Positions 49,668 through 59,219 are shown, numbered from the stretch's first letter. The stretch: 64,000 nt of DNA from Sporosarcina sp. NCCP-2716 (GCF_023707985.1 NZ_BRCF01000001.1:493967-557966), one strand, 5' to 3'. Translations and numbers: made by a program. Notes: generated by a model not told the origin, from the letters alone.

Positions 49668-50788
49668 TTCGCTGCGCCGCTTTCTTCCAGTGCTTCTTCC
49701 TGGCGTTTCTTCTCGAAATACTCTTCAGCCAATTTATCGATCTCCACTTTCAGTTCCTCGACCATTGTCTCTTCCGGAACTTTGCGGACCGTCTTCCCGT
49801 GCATGAACAGCAGGCCTTCGCCGCGGGCACCCGCGATGCCGATATCGGCTTCGCGCGCTTCTCCAGGACCGTTGACAGCACAGCCGAGGACTGCCACTTT
49901 GAGCGGCGCTTTGATGGTCGAGATGTATTCCTCCACTTCATTCGCGATCGAGATCAGGTCGATTTCGATGCGGCCGCATGTCGGGCAGGAAATGAGCGTA
50001 GCGGCATTCGACGACAGGCCGAACACTTTCAGCAGTTCACGGGCGACTTTGACTTCCTGGACAGGGTCTGCGCTCAGGCTGACGCGGAGCGTATTGCCGA
50101 TACCTGCTGAAAGCAGGGCGCCGAGACCAGCTGCACTCTTGATGGAACCGGAGAACAGCGTGCCGGATTCCGTGATGCCGAGGTGCAGCGGATAATCGAA
50201 TGCAGCCGCCGCTTTCTTATATGCTTCGATCGCCAGGTTGACGTCGGATGCTTTCAGCGAAACGATGATGTCATGGAAATCGAGATCTTCGAGGATCTTG
50301 ATGTGGTGAAGGGCACTTTCCACCATGCCGTCAGCAGTCGGATAGCCATATTTCTCAAGGATCTTCTTCTCGAGTGAACCGGCGTTGACACCGATACGGA
50401 TCGGGATGCCTTTCGCTTTCGCGGCATTGACGACAGCCTCGACCTTCGACTGCTTCCCGATATTGCCCGGGTTGATGCGGATTTTGTCGGCACCCTGCTC
50501 AATTGCGATCAATGCCAGTTTATAGTTGAAATGGATGTCGACAACGAGCGGGATGTTGATCTGCTCTTTGATCGCTCCGATGGAATACGCTGCACGCTCA
50601 TCAGGGCACGCTACACGGACAACCTGCACACCTGCTTCTTCCAGGCGTTTGATCTCTGCGACTGTGGCTTCGACATCATGTGTTTTCGTAGTCGTCATAC
50701 TTTGGATAAATAATTCGTTGCTGCCGCCGATCGTGAGATTCCCCACTTTTACCGGACGCGTCTTCGATCGATGTATCATTTCAGTCAT
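49664..50788 (-). CDS. ispG: 4-hydroxy-3-methylbut-2-en-1-yl diphosphate synthase IspG
   Basis: Iron-sulfur enzyme of the MEP isoprenoid pathway. The 374 residues include the TIM-barrel part with [13 protein letters not shown] and RINPGNIG, and the 4Fe-4S cysteines in SCPTCGR and [25 protein letters not shown] precedes the ATG. Leads a leftward operon with the HAD gene; equivalent to yqfY. Confidence 0.96.
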   Translation of the reverse strand: MTEMIHRSKTRPVKVGNLTIGGSNELFIQSMTTTKTHDVEATVAEIKRLEEAGVQVVRVACPDERAAYSIGAIKEQINIPLVVDIHFNYKLALIAIEQGADKIRINPGNIGKQSKVEAVVNAAKAKGIPIRIGVNAGSLEKKILEKYGYPTADGMVESALHHIKILEDLDFHDIIVSLKASDVNLAIEAYKKAAAAFDYPLHLGITESGTLFSGSIKSAAGLGALLSAGIGNTLRVSLSADPVQEVKVARELLKVFGLSSNAATLISCPTCGRIEIDLISIANEVEEYISTIKAPLKVAVLGCAVNGPGEAREADIGIAGARGEGLLFMHGKTVRKVPEETMVEELKVEIDKLAEEYFEKKRQEEALEESGAAN

Positions 50789-50822
50789 TATTCTCTCTCC
50801 TTACTTCGCAATACTACTGTAT

Positions 50823-50852
50823 ATTTTATCAATCATTGTGTTGAAAAGACAA
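50823..50852 (-). promoter_or_regulatory. SigA promoter of ispG
   Basis: Reading leftward: TTGTCT (50852-50847), 18 bases, TAAAAT (50828-50823). Confidence 0.65.
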
Positions 50853-50870
50853 GGAACTGCCCTCAGCACA

Positions 50871-51206
50871 TTAAGCTTCCGTGCAAACAGTGACGATTTC
50901 GCTGCTCAGCGGCAGCTCGATCTGCTCCCCGCCGACGATATGCTGCAGCTGCAGATGCGGGTTCATCCGGTAGAATGCGGCCAGACGGTCCAGGAAAGCG
51001 GCCGACGGATCCGGATAGAGAGCGAACAGTGATTCGATCGTGTCCCCGGCGACTGCAGTCACGATGATGGACGCAGGCTTGTCCGTTTCCCGGCAATCCG
51101 GTTCTTCCGATGCGAATGCGGCAAGATGGATCGTCCCTTCCGTCAAATCGCTTTTCAGCATATAGATCAGCGCGAAAACCGCTAAAGCAGCTATAAGGAA
51201 TCTCAT
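50871..51206 (-). CDS. Membrane-anchored LysM-like protein (YqfZ-like)
   Basis: A 111-residue protein with an N-terminal signal anchor (MRFLIAALAVFALIYML) and a C-terminal LysM-like domain (about 55-105: VTAVAGDTIESLF, FYRMNPHLQLQHIVGGEQIEL). It likely binds peptidoglycan outside the membrane. AAGGGGGAGCGGTATT sets the ATG at 51206. Location next to ispG matches the LysM protein YqfZ of B. subtilis; I give no symbol because homology is judged only by eye. Confidence 0.78.
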   Translation of the reverse strand: MRFLIAALAVFALIYMLKSDLTEGTIHLAAFASEEPDCRETDKPASIIVTAVAGDTIESLFALYPDPSAAFLDRLAAFYRMNPHLQLQHIVGGEQIELPLSSEIVTVCTEA

Positions 51207-51254
51207 AATACCGCTCCCCCTTCTTGGCATATGTATATGACAGGGGGAGGCCGA

Positions 51255-51776
51255 TTATGCCGCCGCTTTCCGTGCAGCCGGCTTTTTCGGATAATAGCGG
51301 GCTGCCGCAATCAGATAAAGGATGTGGACAGCCGCAGCTGCCGGGAAGTTCACCGCCCCCGGCACATGCAGTATATCGAGCGTGACCGACAAGAGGACCG
51401 GGACCGTGACGGAAACCGCGGCTGTCCTCCACATATGCCGATATTCGCCGCGCTTTCGCAGTACGGACAGGATGCCGAGTCCGACCAGGCCGAAGAAACT
51501 GACACGGATGAACAGGTAGAACGTACTGATGACGAACTGCAGGGCGAATGCCATCGGATAGAGGAGACCGCCGACAGTTTCAGCATAGTCGATCAGCTCA
51601 TCCGAAGCGCCGAACAGATCGATATCCCCCGATAGGAAGCGGATGAACGATACGGCTGTCGACAGGAAGACGAAGACAAATACATATTGGAAGACCTTGC
51701 CGATCGGAAGCATGCGGAAGGCCGCGAGTTTTTTGGGCTCATACAGGGAAGCCGTGAATAATTGGCGGATTTTCAA
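51255..51776 (-). CDS. DUF1189 membrane protein
   Basis: A 173-residue protein with an N-terminal cytoplasmic start (TASLYEPKKLAAFRMLPIGK) typical of DUF1189, then five hydrophobic segments and a basic tail. TTG start after GGAAAGGAGTCATC. Function unknown. It is the first gene of a leftward pair with the LysM protein. Confidence 0.78.
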   Translation of the reverse strand: MKIRQLFTASLYEPKKLAAFRMLPIGKVFQYVFVFVFLSTAVSFIRFLSGDIDLFGASDELIDYAETVGGLLYPMAFALQFVISTFYLFIRVSFFGLVGLGILSVLRKRGEYRHMWRTAAVSVTVPVLLSVTLDILHVPGAVNFPAAAAVHILYLIAAARYYPKKPAARKAAA

Positions 51777-51973
51777 AAAGATGACTCCTTTCCTACGTCT
51801 CTCATCAGTTTATCATCGCTGGCGGCCGTTTGGACAGGAAATCTCTTTTCTCCCTGTTTTGTGCTGTCGAATGTTAAGGGTTTGTAAAGTTTCTTTGAAG
51901 TCTATTTACAAGCCCTATACATGGCGACAATAATAGGGGTGTATACATAACGTTATTGGAGGTTGCACATTGC

Positions 51974-53605
51974 ATGGATATTAACTGGCAGGAAGTGGCG
52001 TTTCAATTTCTAGGAGGTCTCGGTATTTTCCTATTCGCCATAAAATACATGGGGGACGGGCTTCAAAAGGTCGCTGGGGACAGGCTGCGTTCGATTTTGG
52101 ACCGCTTCACGACAAATCCATTCATGGGAGTCCTCGTCGGGATCATCGTCACGGTGCTGATCCAATCGAGCTCAGGGACGACTGTCATCACGGTAGGCCT
52201 CGTCAGTGCAGGGTTCATGAAGCTGAGGCAGGCGATCGGCGTCATCATGGGGGCGAACATCGGGACGACTGTCACGGCGTTCATCATCGGACTCGATGTC
52301 GGTGCCTATGCACTGCCGATCATGGCAGCAGGCGCTTTCCTGATCTTTTTCATACAGAAGCTGGCCGTGAAGCATATCGGTGAGGTCATCTTCGGGTTCG
52401 GGGGGCTGTTCCTCGGGCTGGAACTGATGAGTACCGGGATGGCCCCTCTGAGGACGCTGGATGCATTCACGTCATTGACGGTTTCGATGGCGGATCATCC
52501 GATGCTCGGAGTAGTGGCGGGTACGGTGTTCACACTGATCGTCCAGAGTTCGAGTGCGACAGTCGGCATCCTGCAGGGCTTGTACGCGGAAAATCTCATC
52601 GACCTGAAAGCGGCACTGCCGGTGTTGTTCGGAGATAACATCGGGACGACCATCACGGCGATCCTCGCATCCATCGGTGCATCCGTCGCAGCGCGTCGCG
52701 CAGCAGCGACACACGTGCTGTTCAATATCGTGGGGGCTGTCATCTTCATGATCCTGCTGATCCCGTTCACGGCGTATGTCGAGTGGATCACTGCAACACT
52801 CGGCCTTGACAAGAAGATGCAGATCGCGTTCGCACACGGTTCGTTCAACGTCGTGAACACGATCATCCAGTTCCCGTTCATCGGGGCATGGGCGTACTTT
52901 GTCACGAAGCTGATCCCGGGTGAGGATGTCACGATCGAGTACAATCCGAAGCACCTGGACCGTCATTTCATCCACCAGTCGCCCGCTGTGGCGATCGGGC
53001 AGGCGAAAGAGGAGATCATCCGCATGGGGTCGTTTGCCGTGCAGGGTCTCGGGGAGACATTCGACTACTTGAAGAGCAGTAAGAAGAGCCATGCGGAAAC
53101 TGCCTATCAGATCGAAGACGCCATCAACAACCTGGACCGCAAGATCACGGATTACCTCGTGGAGATCTCAGCGGTCAATATCTCGCCGGTCGAATCGGTG
53201 CGGCACGTCATGCTGATGGATACAGTCCGGGATATCGAACGGATCGGAGACCATTTCGAGAACATCATCGAACTGATCGACTTCCGCGAAGTCAACAAAG
53301 TCAAACTGTCCGAAGATGCCATGGAAGAGCTTGCGGAAATGTTCGAGCTGACGATCGGAACGGTACAGAAAGCGGTCGATGCGCTAGATACGAACGATTG
53401 GGAGACGGCCCGCTCGGTTGCGAAGCAGGAAGACCTGATCGATAAAATGGAACGTAAATGCCGGAAAAGCCACATTATCCGTCTGAATGAAGGCGCATGT
53501 TCCGCACAGGCGGGCATCGTATTCGTCGACATCGTCTCCAATTTGGAACGGATCGGCGACCATGCCGTCAATATTGCGGAAGCAGTGCTCGGAAAGCGCG
53601 CTTGA
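51974..53605 (+). CDS. Na/Pi cotransporter family protein with PhoU-like tail
   Basis: Predicted sodium-phosphate cotransporter (NptA/PNaS family). The 543-residue protein carries two inverted Na/Pi repeats, seen as VLIQSSSGTTVITVGLV and TLIVQSSSATVGILQ (QSSS motifs near residues 57 and 192), in about eight membrane helices, then a PhoU-like cytoplasmic helical domain from about residue 340. GGAGG is 11 bases before the ATG at 51974. In B. subtilis a related gene (yqeW) lies near mtaB, so this one has a different place. Confidence 0.88.
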   Translation: MDINWQEVAFQFLGGLGIFLFAIKYMGDGLQKVAGDRLRSILDRFTTNPFMGVLVGIIVTVLIQSSSGTTVITVGLVSAGFMKLRQAIGVIMGANIGTTVTAFIIGLDVGAYALPIMAAGAFLIFFIQKLAVKHIGEVIFGFGGLFLGLELMSTGMAPLRTLDAFTSLTVSMADHPMLGVVAGTVFTLIVQSSSATVGILQGLYAENLIDLKAALPVLFGDNIGTTITAILASIGASVAARRAAATHVLFNIVGAVIFMILLIPFTAYVEWITATLGLDKKMQIAFAHGSFNVVNTIIQFPFIGAWAYFVTKLIPGEDVTIEYNPKHLDRHFIHQSPAVAIGQAKEEIIRMGSFAVQGLGETFDYLKSSKKSHAETAYQIEDAINNLDRKITDYLVEISAVNISPVESVRHVMLMDTVRDIERIGDHFENIIELIDFREVNKVKLSEDAMEELAEMFELTIGTVQKAVDALDTNDWETARSVAKQEDLIDKMERKCRKSHIIRLNEGACSAQAGIVFVDIVSNLERIGDHAVNIAEAVLGKRA

Positions 53606-53630
53606 CAGTAAAACGTGAGGAGGGAAACTG

Positions 53631-54113
53631 ATGGAGTGGATCGCCTGGATTGCAGCGGGTATATGTTTCATCATCGCATTTGCGGGACTTTTCTATCCCG
53701 TCATCCCATCCGTCCTGTTCATCATCGGCGGGTTCCTCCTGTATGGGCTGATCGACTCATTCAGCTCGATGGGCTGGCTGTTCTGGACCATCCAGGTGCT
53801 GTTCACCATCCTGCTGTTCAGTGCCGACACGGCAGCGAATGTGTTCAGCGTCAAGCGGTTCGGCGGGACGTCTGCCGGCGGGTGGGGAAGTACGATCGGG
53901 CTGATCGCAGGACCGTTCGTCATACCGGTCGCTGGGATCCTGATCGGGCCGTTCCTCGGCGCTGTCATCGCCGAGCTGCTCGTGACGCGTGCCGGAGTGA
54001 AGCAGGCATTCCGCTCAGGGGTCGGCTCGCTCGTCGGGTTCCTGACGTCCGTCGTCGTGAAAGCGGCGGTGATGATCGTGATGATCGCCGTCTTCATATT
54101 CTTCATCATCTGA
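53631..54113 (+). CDS. yqgC: DUF456 membrane protein (YqgC family)
   Basis: A 160-residue very hydrophobic protein with four or five membrane helices and a Gly-rich middle (GGTSAGGWGSTIGLIAG) characteristic of DUF456. GTGAGGAGGGAAACTG precedes the ATG. It lies before sodA just as yqgC does in B. subtilis. Function unknown. Confidence 0.85.
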   Translation: MEWIAWIAAGICFIIAFAGLFYPVIPSVLFIIGGFLLYGLIDSFSSMGWLFWTIQVLFTILLFSADTAANVFSVKRFGGTSAGGWGSTIGLIAGPFVIPVAGILIGPFLGAVIAELLVTRAGVKQAFRSGVGSLVGFLTSVVVKAAVMIVMIAVFIFFII

Positions 54114-54196
54114 GAATCAAGATAATTGAATGCGCATAGGAAGTTTGATACGCTACTAGGGCAGGAAAGAATTCATTTACTCAAGGAGGAATTGGA

Positions 54197-54805
54197 ATGG
54201 CTTACAAATTACCAGAATTGCCGTACGCATATGATGCACTTGAACCGCACATCGACAAGGAAACGATGGAGATCCACCACACGAAGCACCATAATACGTA
54301 TGTGACGAATGTGAACGCTGCTCTCGAAGGTCACGACGACCTGGCAGCGAAGTCAGTCGAGGACCTCATCTCGGATCTGAACGCGGTTCCGGAAAACATC
54401 CGTACAGCAGTCCGCAATAATGGCGGAGGCCATGCAAACCACTCCCTGTTCTGGACGCTTCTCTCTCCAAACGGCGGCGGCGCTCCAAAAGGCGAATTGG
54501 CTGAAGCGATCGACAAGAAGTTCGGCAGCTTCGACAAATTCAAAGAGGAATTCGGAAATGCGGCGAAAACACGCTTCGGTTCCGGATGGGCATGGCTCGT
54601 TGTCGATAACGGCGAACTTGCGATCACGTCCACTCCAAACCAGGACAACCCGCTCATGGAAGGCAAAACTCCGCTCCTCGGCTTGGATGTATGGGAACAC
54701 GCCTACTACCTGAACTACCAAAACCGCCGTCCCGATTACATTTCTGCATTCTGGAATGTCGTCAACTGGGACGAAGTCGAAAAACTGTTCGCGCAAAATA
54801 AGTAA
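54197..54805 (+). CDS. sodA: Superoxide dismutase (Mn/Fe)
   Basis: Converts superoxide to oxygen and hydrogen peroxide. The 202-residue product has the four metal ligands: His27 ([15 protein letters not shown] region), His in NHSLFW, and Asp and His in [19 protein letters not shown]. The GHANHSLFW and DVWEHAYY segments suit the Mn type, but metal choice is not certain. CAAGGAGGAATTGG precedes the ATG. A TGATACGCT extended -10 is possible at 54146-54154. Confidence 0.96.
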   Translation: MAYKLPELPYAYDALEPHIDKETMEIHHTKHHNTYVTNVNAALEGHDDLAAKSVEDLISDLNAVPENIRTAVRNNGGGHANHSLFWTLLSPNGGGAPKGELAEAIDKKFGSFDKFKEEFGNAAKTRFGSGWAWLVVDNGELAITSTPNQDNPLMEGKTPLLGLDVWEHAYYLNYQNRRPDYISAFWNVVNWDEVEKLFAQNK

Positions 54806-54822
54806 GATGCATCTGCAACTTC

Positions 54823-54859
54823 GCACACATCTTGTTCGTCAAGATGTGTGCTTTTTGTT
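54823..54859 (+). terminator. Terminator after sodA
   Basis: GCACACATCTTG-TTCGT-CAAGATGTGTGC, perfect 12-bp stem, then TTTTTGTTT. Confidence 0.92.
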
Positions 54860-54911
54860 TGGAAAATGATATAATCCTCATGATCATCACTTTGCTGAGG
54901 GAGGGAATCTG

Positions 54912-57104
54912 TTGAAAAAAAACCAGCGCAAAGTCGATCAGGCGAAAGTCCGCCAGCGTAAATTGACTTCCTTCCGTATGAATTTCCTGTTCTTTTCGAT
55001 CTTCGTCCTGTTTTCCCTGCTGATCTTCCGCCTCGGATACTTGCAGATCGTCAAAGGGGAAGACTATAAGAAGTTACTCGAACGGACGGAAGAGATCGCC
55101 GTCAATACAAGCGTGCCGCGAGGACGGATCTTCGACCGCAGCGGACACCTGCTCGTCGATAACGAACCGCGCAATGCCATTACATATACAAAGACAACGT
55201 CCACCACATCGGCGGACATGCTCAAGACCGCGAAGAAACTCGCGAAACTGATCGAGAAACCGACGAACCGGATCACACTTGGGGATAAGAAGGATTATTG
55301 GATCCTGCTCCATCCCGAGGAAGCGGCCGGAAAAGTGACGGAAAAAGAGCAGCTCGCCATCCAGAATGACGAGAAGATTACCAAAAAGGAAGGGCAGCGG
55401 AAGATCACCGCGCTCACCCGCGAACGCATCACGGAAGAAGAGCTCAACTCCTTCACGGAAAGTGAACTGGAAGTGCTTGCGATCTACCGTGAAATGATGT
55501 CTGGCTATGCCTACACTCCGCAGATCGTCAAAAGTGAAGACGTGACGGACCGGGAATTCGCTTCCGTGTCCGAACATCTTACTTCACTGCCGGGCGTCAA
55601 TACGACGACTGACTGGCAGCGGGTGAAGATGTCGGACAGCGCCATTCTCGGCACGACGACAAGCCCGCTCGAAGGGATCCCGAAAACGGATCTCGATTAC
55701 TTCCTCGCCCGCGGCTATTCACGGAATGACCGCGTCGGTAAAAGTTATATCGAACGGTATTATGAAGATCTGCTGAAAGGCCAGAAGACGGTCGTCAAGA
55801 ATATCAAGGACCGTACCGGGAAAGTGGTCGAGACGAAGACTGTCCGGGAAGGGGAGCCGGGGAAAGACCTCATGCTTACGTTGGATACGGAACTGCAGGC
55901 CCATCTGGAGAAGATTGTGGAGGAGAACCTGCTGAAGGCCAAACGGATGCCGGGTTCGAGGTTCCTCGACCGCGCCTTCCTCGTCATGATGGACCCGAAC
56001 ACCGGCGAAGTGCTGTCGATGGTCGGCAAGAAGATCGTCAAGGACAGCGAGACCGGCAAACAGACCGTCCAGGACTTTACATTCGGCACGTTCAGCACAT
56101 CCTATGAGATCGGCTCCACGGCTAAGCTTGCGACAATGCTCACCGGATACAAATACGGGGCAGCCCGTATGGGTGAAGTGAAGATCGATGAACCGATCTA
56201 CTTCAAAGGCAGCCGGCCGAAATCATCGCTCTTCAACCAGAGCTCCCGGATCCCGATCAACGACGTGGAAGCGATCGGACGATCCTCCAACGTCTACATG
56301 TTCAAGATCGCCATGAATATCGCCAACTACAATTATGTACGGGGCAGCGGACTGAAAATCGACTTCGATGCCTTCAACAAGATGAGGGACGGCTATGCGT
56401 CGTTCGGTCTTGGGGTCAAGACGGGAATCGACCTTCCGGGTGAAGTGACCGGATCATCTCCTGAACCGAACCGTGCGGAACCCGGAAAACTGCTCGACTT
56501 ATCGATCGGCCAGTACGATACGTACACACCGCTGCAGATGGCACAATACGTGTCGACCGTGGCGAACGGCGGGTACCGGATCGCTCCGCACTTGCTGAAA
56601 TCCGTCTACGAGCCATCAAAGGACGGCAAGGAATTCGGCGCTCTGCTGAAAGATATGGATCCTGTCGTGCTGAATAAGATCGACAACTCACCTGAAGAGA
56701 TCGAGCGCATCAAAAAAGGGATGTACTATACGTACTACGGCCAGCGGGGGACTGCACACGGCCTGTTCGCCGGTGAAGCATTCGACGCCGGCGGAAAGAC
56801 CGGGACGGCCCAGTCCGGCTATTACGAAGGGGAAGACCGGTCCTTATGGGGCACGCAGACCGTATCGGTCGCACACGTAGGTTTCGCCCCATTCGACAAA
56901 CCGGAGATCGCGTACTCAGTCATCGTACCGCACGTCTCCACTTCGACAACACCACCGCATCCGAACAATGACATTGTCCAGGCGGCCGTGAAAGAGTATT
57001 TCGCCTTGAAGAAAAAGCGGGCGGAAGCCGAGATCTTCTCGACGGAAACCCAGACCATCCAGCCGCCATATAAGGCAGGTGCGGATACGGAAATACCCGA
57101 ATAA
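54912..57104 (+). CDS. pbpA: Class B penicillin-binding protein (PbpA/PBP2 family)
   Basis: Peptidoglycan transpeptidase for cell-wall synthesis. The 730 residues have a basic start, one membrane anchor (about 23-42), a dimerisation domain (from RGRIFDRSGHLLVDN), and the transpeptidase with SxxK in EIGSTAKL, SSN in IGRSSNVYMF and KTGTAQ. TTG start after GAGGGAGGGAATC. Corresponds to yqgF (pbpA) after sodA. The pst phosphate operon that follows in B. subtilis is missing. Confidence 0.94.
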   Translation: MKKNQRKVDQAKVRQRKLTSFRMNFLFFSIFVLFSLLIFRLGYLQIVKGEDYKKLLERTEEIAVNTSVPRGRIFDRSGHLLVDNEPRNAITYTKTTSTTSADMLKTAKKLAKLIEKPTNRITLGDKKDYWILLHPEEAAGKVTEKEQLAIQNDEKITKKEGQRKITALTRERITEEELNSFTESELEVLAIYREMMSGYAYTPQIVKSEDVTDREFASVSEHLTSLPGVNTTTDWQRVKMSDSAILGTTTSPLEGIPKTDLDYFLARGYSRNDRVGKSYIERYYEDLLKGQKTVVKNIKDRTGKVVETKTVREGEPGKDLMLTLDTELQAHLEKIVEENLLKAKRMPGSRFLDRAFLVMMDPNTGEVLSMVGKKIVKDSETGKQTVQDFTFGTFSTSYEIGSTAKLATMLTGYKYGAARMGEVKIDEPIYFKGSRPKSSLFNQSSRIPINDVEAIGRSSNVYMFKIAMNIANYNYVRGSGLKIDFDAFNKMRDGYASFGLGVKTGIDLPGEVTGSSPEPNRAEPGKLLDLSIGQYDTYTPLQMAQYVSTVANGGYRIAPHLLKSVYEPSKDGKEFGALLKDMDPVVLNKIDNSPEEIERIKKGMYYTYYGQRGTAHGLFAGEAFDAGGKTGTAQSGYYEGEDRSLWGTQTVSVAHVGFAPFDKPEIAYSVIVPHVSTSTTPPHPNNDIVQAAVKEYFALKKKRAEAEIFSTETQTIQPPYKAGADTEIPE

Positions 57105-57111
57105 GCAAGCG

Positions 57112-57163
57112 AAAAAAAGGCTGCAGCGATTTCTGATGAACAGAAGCGCTGCAGCCTTTTTTC
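57112..57163. terminator. Bidirectional terminator after pbpA
   Basis: AAAAAGGCTGCAGCG and CGCTGCAGCCTTTTTT arms around an 18-base loop; ends both pbpA and the leftward gene pair. Confidence 0.92.
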
Positions 57164-57647
57164 ATTGTTTGACAGTTGTCAGTTCTTTCGCAAGCCGTCC
57201 GAAATCCATCGACGAATCGACTTCGTGCTGTCCGATCTGGATCTTCCCTGACAGGCCCTGATCGTTCAAGTAGCGTTCGAACTCCGAGGAGCTTTTGATG
57301 ATTCCTGAGCGTTCCAACGAATCCGACGCATCCTTCGATGTGTCACCGCGGGAAAGGGTCAGGATCATCTTCGTCACTGTCTCGGGTTCCGCCTTTTCAT
57401 CGGCGTCCTTTCCGCCGTCCGTCTGCCCGGTTTTACCGGCATCCTGAGCATTCTCCGAATACGTCGCCTTCTGGGCGTCGGCAAGTGCCGTTTTTGCTGT
57501 TTTCAGCTGATCTTTCAGCAGACGGTTCTCTTCATGCAGGGCTTTCACCTGATCCGCTCCGGCAGGTCCTGCGGGCTGCGTGAAGAACAGCACGGCACCC
57601 GCTGTCAGGCACACAGCCCCGAAGAGCTGGATGAGCTGGCGCATCAC
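57162..57647 (-). CDS. Membrane protein with MltG/YceG-like fragment
   Basis: A 161-residue protein of unclear role. It has an N-terminal membrane helix (about 5-25), a coiled coil (VKALHEENRLLKDQLKTAK), a low-complexity acidic and Gly/Lys linker (about 65-95) and a C-terminal folded part (about 100-160) with LERSGIIKSSSEFERYL and GLSGKIQIGQHEVDSSMDF. That last part resembles the LysM-like N-terminal region of MltG, without any transglycosylase domain. It overlaps the gene before it by four bases. Position and size recall B. subtilis yqzC, unverified. Confidence 0.75.
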   Translation of the reverse strand: MMRQLIQLFGAVCLTAGAVLFFTQPAGPAGADQVKALHEENRLLKDQLKTAKTALADAQKATYSENAQDAGKTGQTDGGKDADEKAEPETVTKMILTLSRGDTSKDASDSLERSGIIKSSSEFERYLNDQGLSGKIQIGQHEVDSSMDFGRLAKELTTVKQ

Positions 57648-58003
57648 GGACGCACACCTTTCGAACGGAGGACGCTCAGAACTTGGGCGGGCGGCAGGGT
57701 GGAGCGGGCGGCGATTTCATCGACGGAAAAGCCCTGTCCGTGGAGTGCGGTGATCTGGCTGACGATGATCGAGTGGACCGGCTTATCCTGCGGCTGTCCG
57801 GCCGGCAGAGTCGGCAGTGACCCAGTTTCCATCATCAGTTCCTCCTCGAGCGCCTTGACCCGTTTCTTCAGCTGGCTCGTCTCCTGATACAGGCTGATCG
57901 ACATCTGTTCAGCGTCATCGGACCCTGCAGGACGGGCGCTGAGAAAAATGGACAGCAGCAGGGCGGCTGTCCCGATACCCATGAGGACAATCGGTAGAGA
58001 CAC
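57644..58003 (-). CDS. Membrane protein with coiled coil and HTH-like tail
   Basis: I do not recognise this gene. The 119-residue product has an N-terminal membrane helix (about 3-22), a coiled coil (LYQETSQLKKRVKALEEEL, about 38-56), a Pro-rich link and a C-terminal helical unit (FSVDEIAARSTLPPAQVLSV) that reads like a small helix-turn-helix. GTG start after AAGGAGGGGGAACCC. It leads a two-gene leftward operon with the MltG-like gene; both share a membrane-helix plus coiled-coil design. Confidence 0.72.
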   Translation of the reverse strand: MSLPIVLMGIGTAALLLSIFLSARPAGSDDAEQMSISLYQETSQLKKRVKALEEELMMETGSLPTLPAGQPQDKPVHSIIVSQITALHGQGFSVDEIAARSTLPPAQVLSVLRSKGVRP

Positions 58004-58079
58004 GGGTTCCCCCTCCTTAACTAATCGGTTTCTTCTATCGTATCATAATGAAATCGATTAAGGAATTCACATTTCCCGC

Positions 58080-58107
58080 TGGACAACATCTCAAATTATG
58101 ATACAAT
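58080..58107 (+). promoter_or_regulatory. Extended -10 promoter of rpmG
   Basis: TGATACAAT (58099-58107) with TGGACA 16 bases upstream of the -10. Confidence 0.65.
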
Positions 58108-58171
58108 GGAACAGTCGTATAAATCATGCTCATAATAACTTAACTATCGCTGATGAGTGGGAGGGACAACC

Positions 58172-58321
58172 ATGCGCGTAAATATTACACTAGCTTGCAC
58201 TGAATGTGGTGAGCGTAACTATATCACAAAGAAAAACAAGCGTAATAACCCGGAACGTATCGAAATGAAAAAATATTGCTCACGTGAAATGAAGCAGACG
58301 CTTCACCGTGAAACAAAATAA
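58172..58321 (+). CDS. rpmG: 50S ribosomal protein L33
   Basis: A 49-residue ribosomal protein, [17 protein letters not shown] at the start and LHRETK at the end. The first zinc pair CTEC is intact. The second keeps only one cysteine ([10 protein letters not shown] where CxxC would be), so zinc binding is probably lost or altered. GGGAGGGACAACC precedes the ATG. Too short to be picked up by length filters but unmistakable. It has its own promoter and terminator. Confidence 0.96.
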   Translation: MRVNITLACTECGERNYITKKNKRNNPERIEMKKYCSREMKQTLHRETK

Positions 58322-58330
58322 TTGCTCAGG

Positions 58331-58362
58331 CCAAAACCTCTTACCGGTTTTGGTTTTTTCTT
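58331..58362 (+). terminator. Terminator after rpmG
   Basis: CCAAAACC-TCTTACC-GGTTTTGG stem followed by TTTTTTC. Confidence 0.88.
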
Positions 58363-58386
58363 TAGAAAGAGGGGAATAGAGTATAC

Positions 58387-58965
58387 ATGGGAAACTCTAA
58401 ATCTATCATCCGGAAATCGATACTCGCCCGGTTGGATCGGCTGACGGAAGACGAATACGACGGCAGGTCCGCGCGGATTCTAAGCCGTTTGACGGAGGAC
58501 GGCACGTTTACAAATGCACACTCTGTCGCGCTCACCGTTTCGCGAGGCCGCGAAGTCGACACCCGCAGAATCATCGAAGCGTGCTGGCAGGCAGGGAAAC
58601 GGGTATCCGTGCCAAAATGCATTCCGGACACACGGGCAATGGACTTTTATGAAATTGCATCCTTCTCGCAATTGGAAATGGTATACTTGGATCTGTTGGA
58701 ACCGATTACAGAACAGACGGTCCGTACAGCATCGGAAGAATTGGATCTGATCATCGTGCCGGGCGTTGCATTCTCGCCCGCAGGCTTCCGGATCGGGTAT
58801 GGCGGGGGCTACTATGATCGCTTCCTGCACGATTTCGGAGGGCGGACGGTCTCGCTGGCGTTCGAAACACAGCTCGTGGAGGACATCCCTGCTTCTCCCC
58901 ATGACATCCCGGTGAACAAAATCATTACGGAAGAGCGGGTCATCCTATGCAGAAAAACGGTCTGA
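58387..58965 (+). CDS. yqgN: 5-formyltetrahydrofolate cyclo-ligase
   Basis: ATP-dependent conversion of 5-formyl-THF to 5,10-methenyl-THF. The 192-residue product has the N-terminal basic helix (KSIIRKSILARLDRL), the IVPGVAFSPAGFRIGYGGGYYDRFL signature split around residues 118-142, and AFETQLVEDIPASPHD. AAAGAGGGGAATAG is upstream of the ATG. Overlaps yqgQ by 19 bases. Confidence 0.94.
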   Translation: MGNSKSIIRKSILARLDRLTEDEYDGRSARILSRLTEDGTFTNAHSVALTVSRGREVDTRRIIEACWQAGKRVSVPKCIPDTRAMDFYEIASFSQLEMVYLDLLEPITEQTVRTASEELDLIIVPGVAFSPAGFRIGYGGGYYDRFLHDFGGRTVSLAFETQLVEDIPASPHDIPVNKIITEERVILCRKTV

Positions 58966-59150
58966 AGGAGTACTGGGACGTGGTCCGTCTGATGAGGCGG
59001 TTCGGCGCATATATTTATACGGGCGACCCGAAAGCCGATATCCTTCTGATGCAATCCGAACTGAAAGATCTGTTCGATGACGGACTTATCATGAAAGAGG
59101 ATTACCTCACTGCAACTTTGCTTTTGCGGAAGGCACTCGCAGACTGCTGA
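58947..59150 (+). CDS. yqgQ: YqgQ family protein (DUF910)
   Basis: A 67-residue helical protein with the conserved YWDVVRLMRRFGAYIYTGD and LLMQSELKDLFDDGLI segments of YqgQ. The ATG at 58947 keeps the conserved YxDV part, although a GTG at 58980 has the better ribosome site (AAGGAG). In B. subtilis it lies before glcK; here no glcK and no rhomboid yqgP are present. Function unknown. Confidence 0.85.
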   Translation: MQKNGLKEYWDVVRLMRRFGAYIYTGDPKADILLMQSELKDLFDDGLIMKEDYLTATLLLRKALADC

Positions 59151-59219
59151 AAACAGCCGTCTCAGCAAGGGAAGCGGTGGGTTTCGTCTGGTTGCGCACT
59201 GTCTTCAATGGTCAAAAGG

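Noticed and set aside
49050-50195. 381-codon rightward open frame opposite ispG and the HAD gene
   Set aside because: Antisense to two clear genes in a conserved leftward operon; it starts within a terminator.
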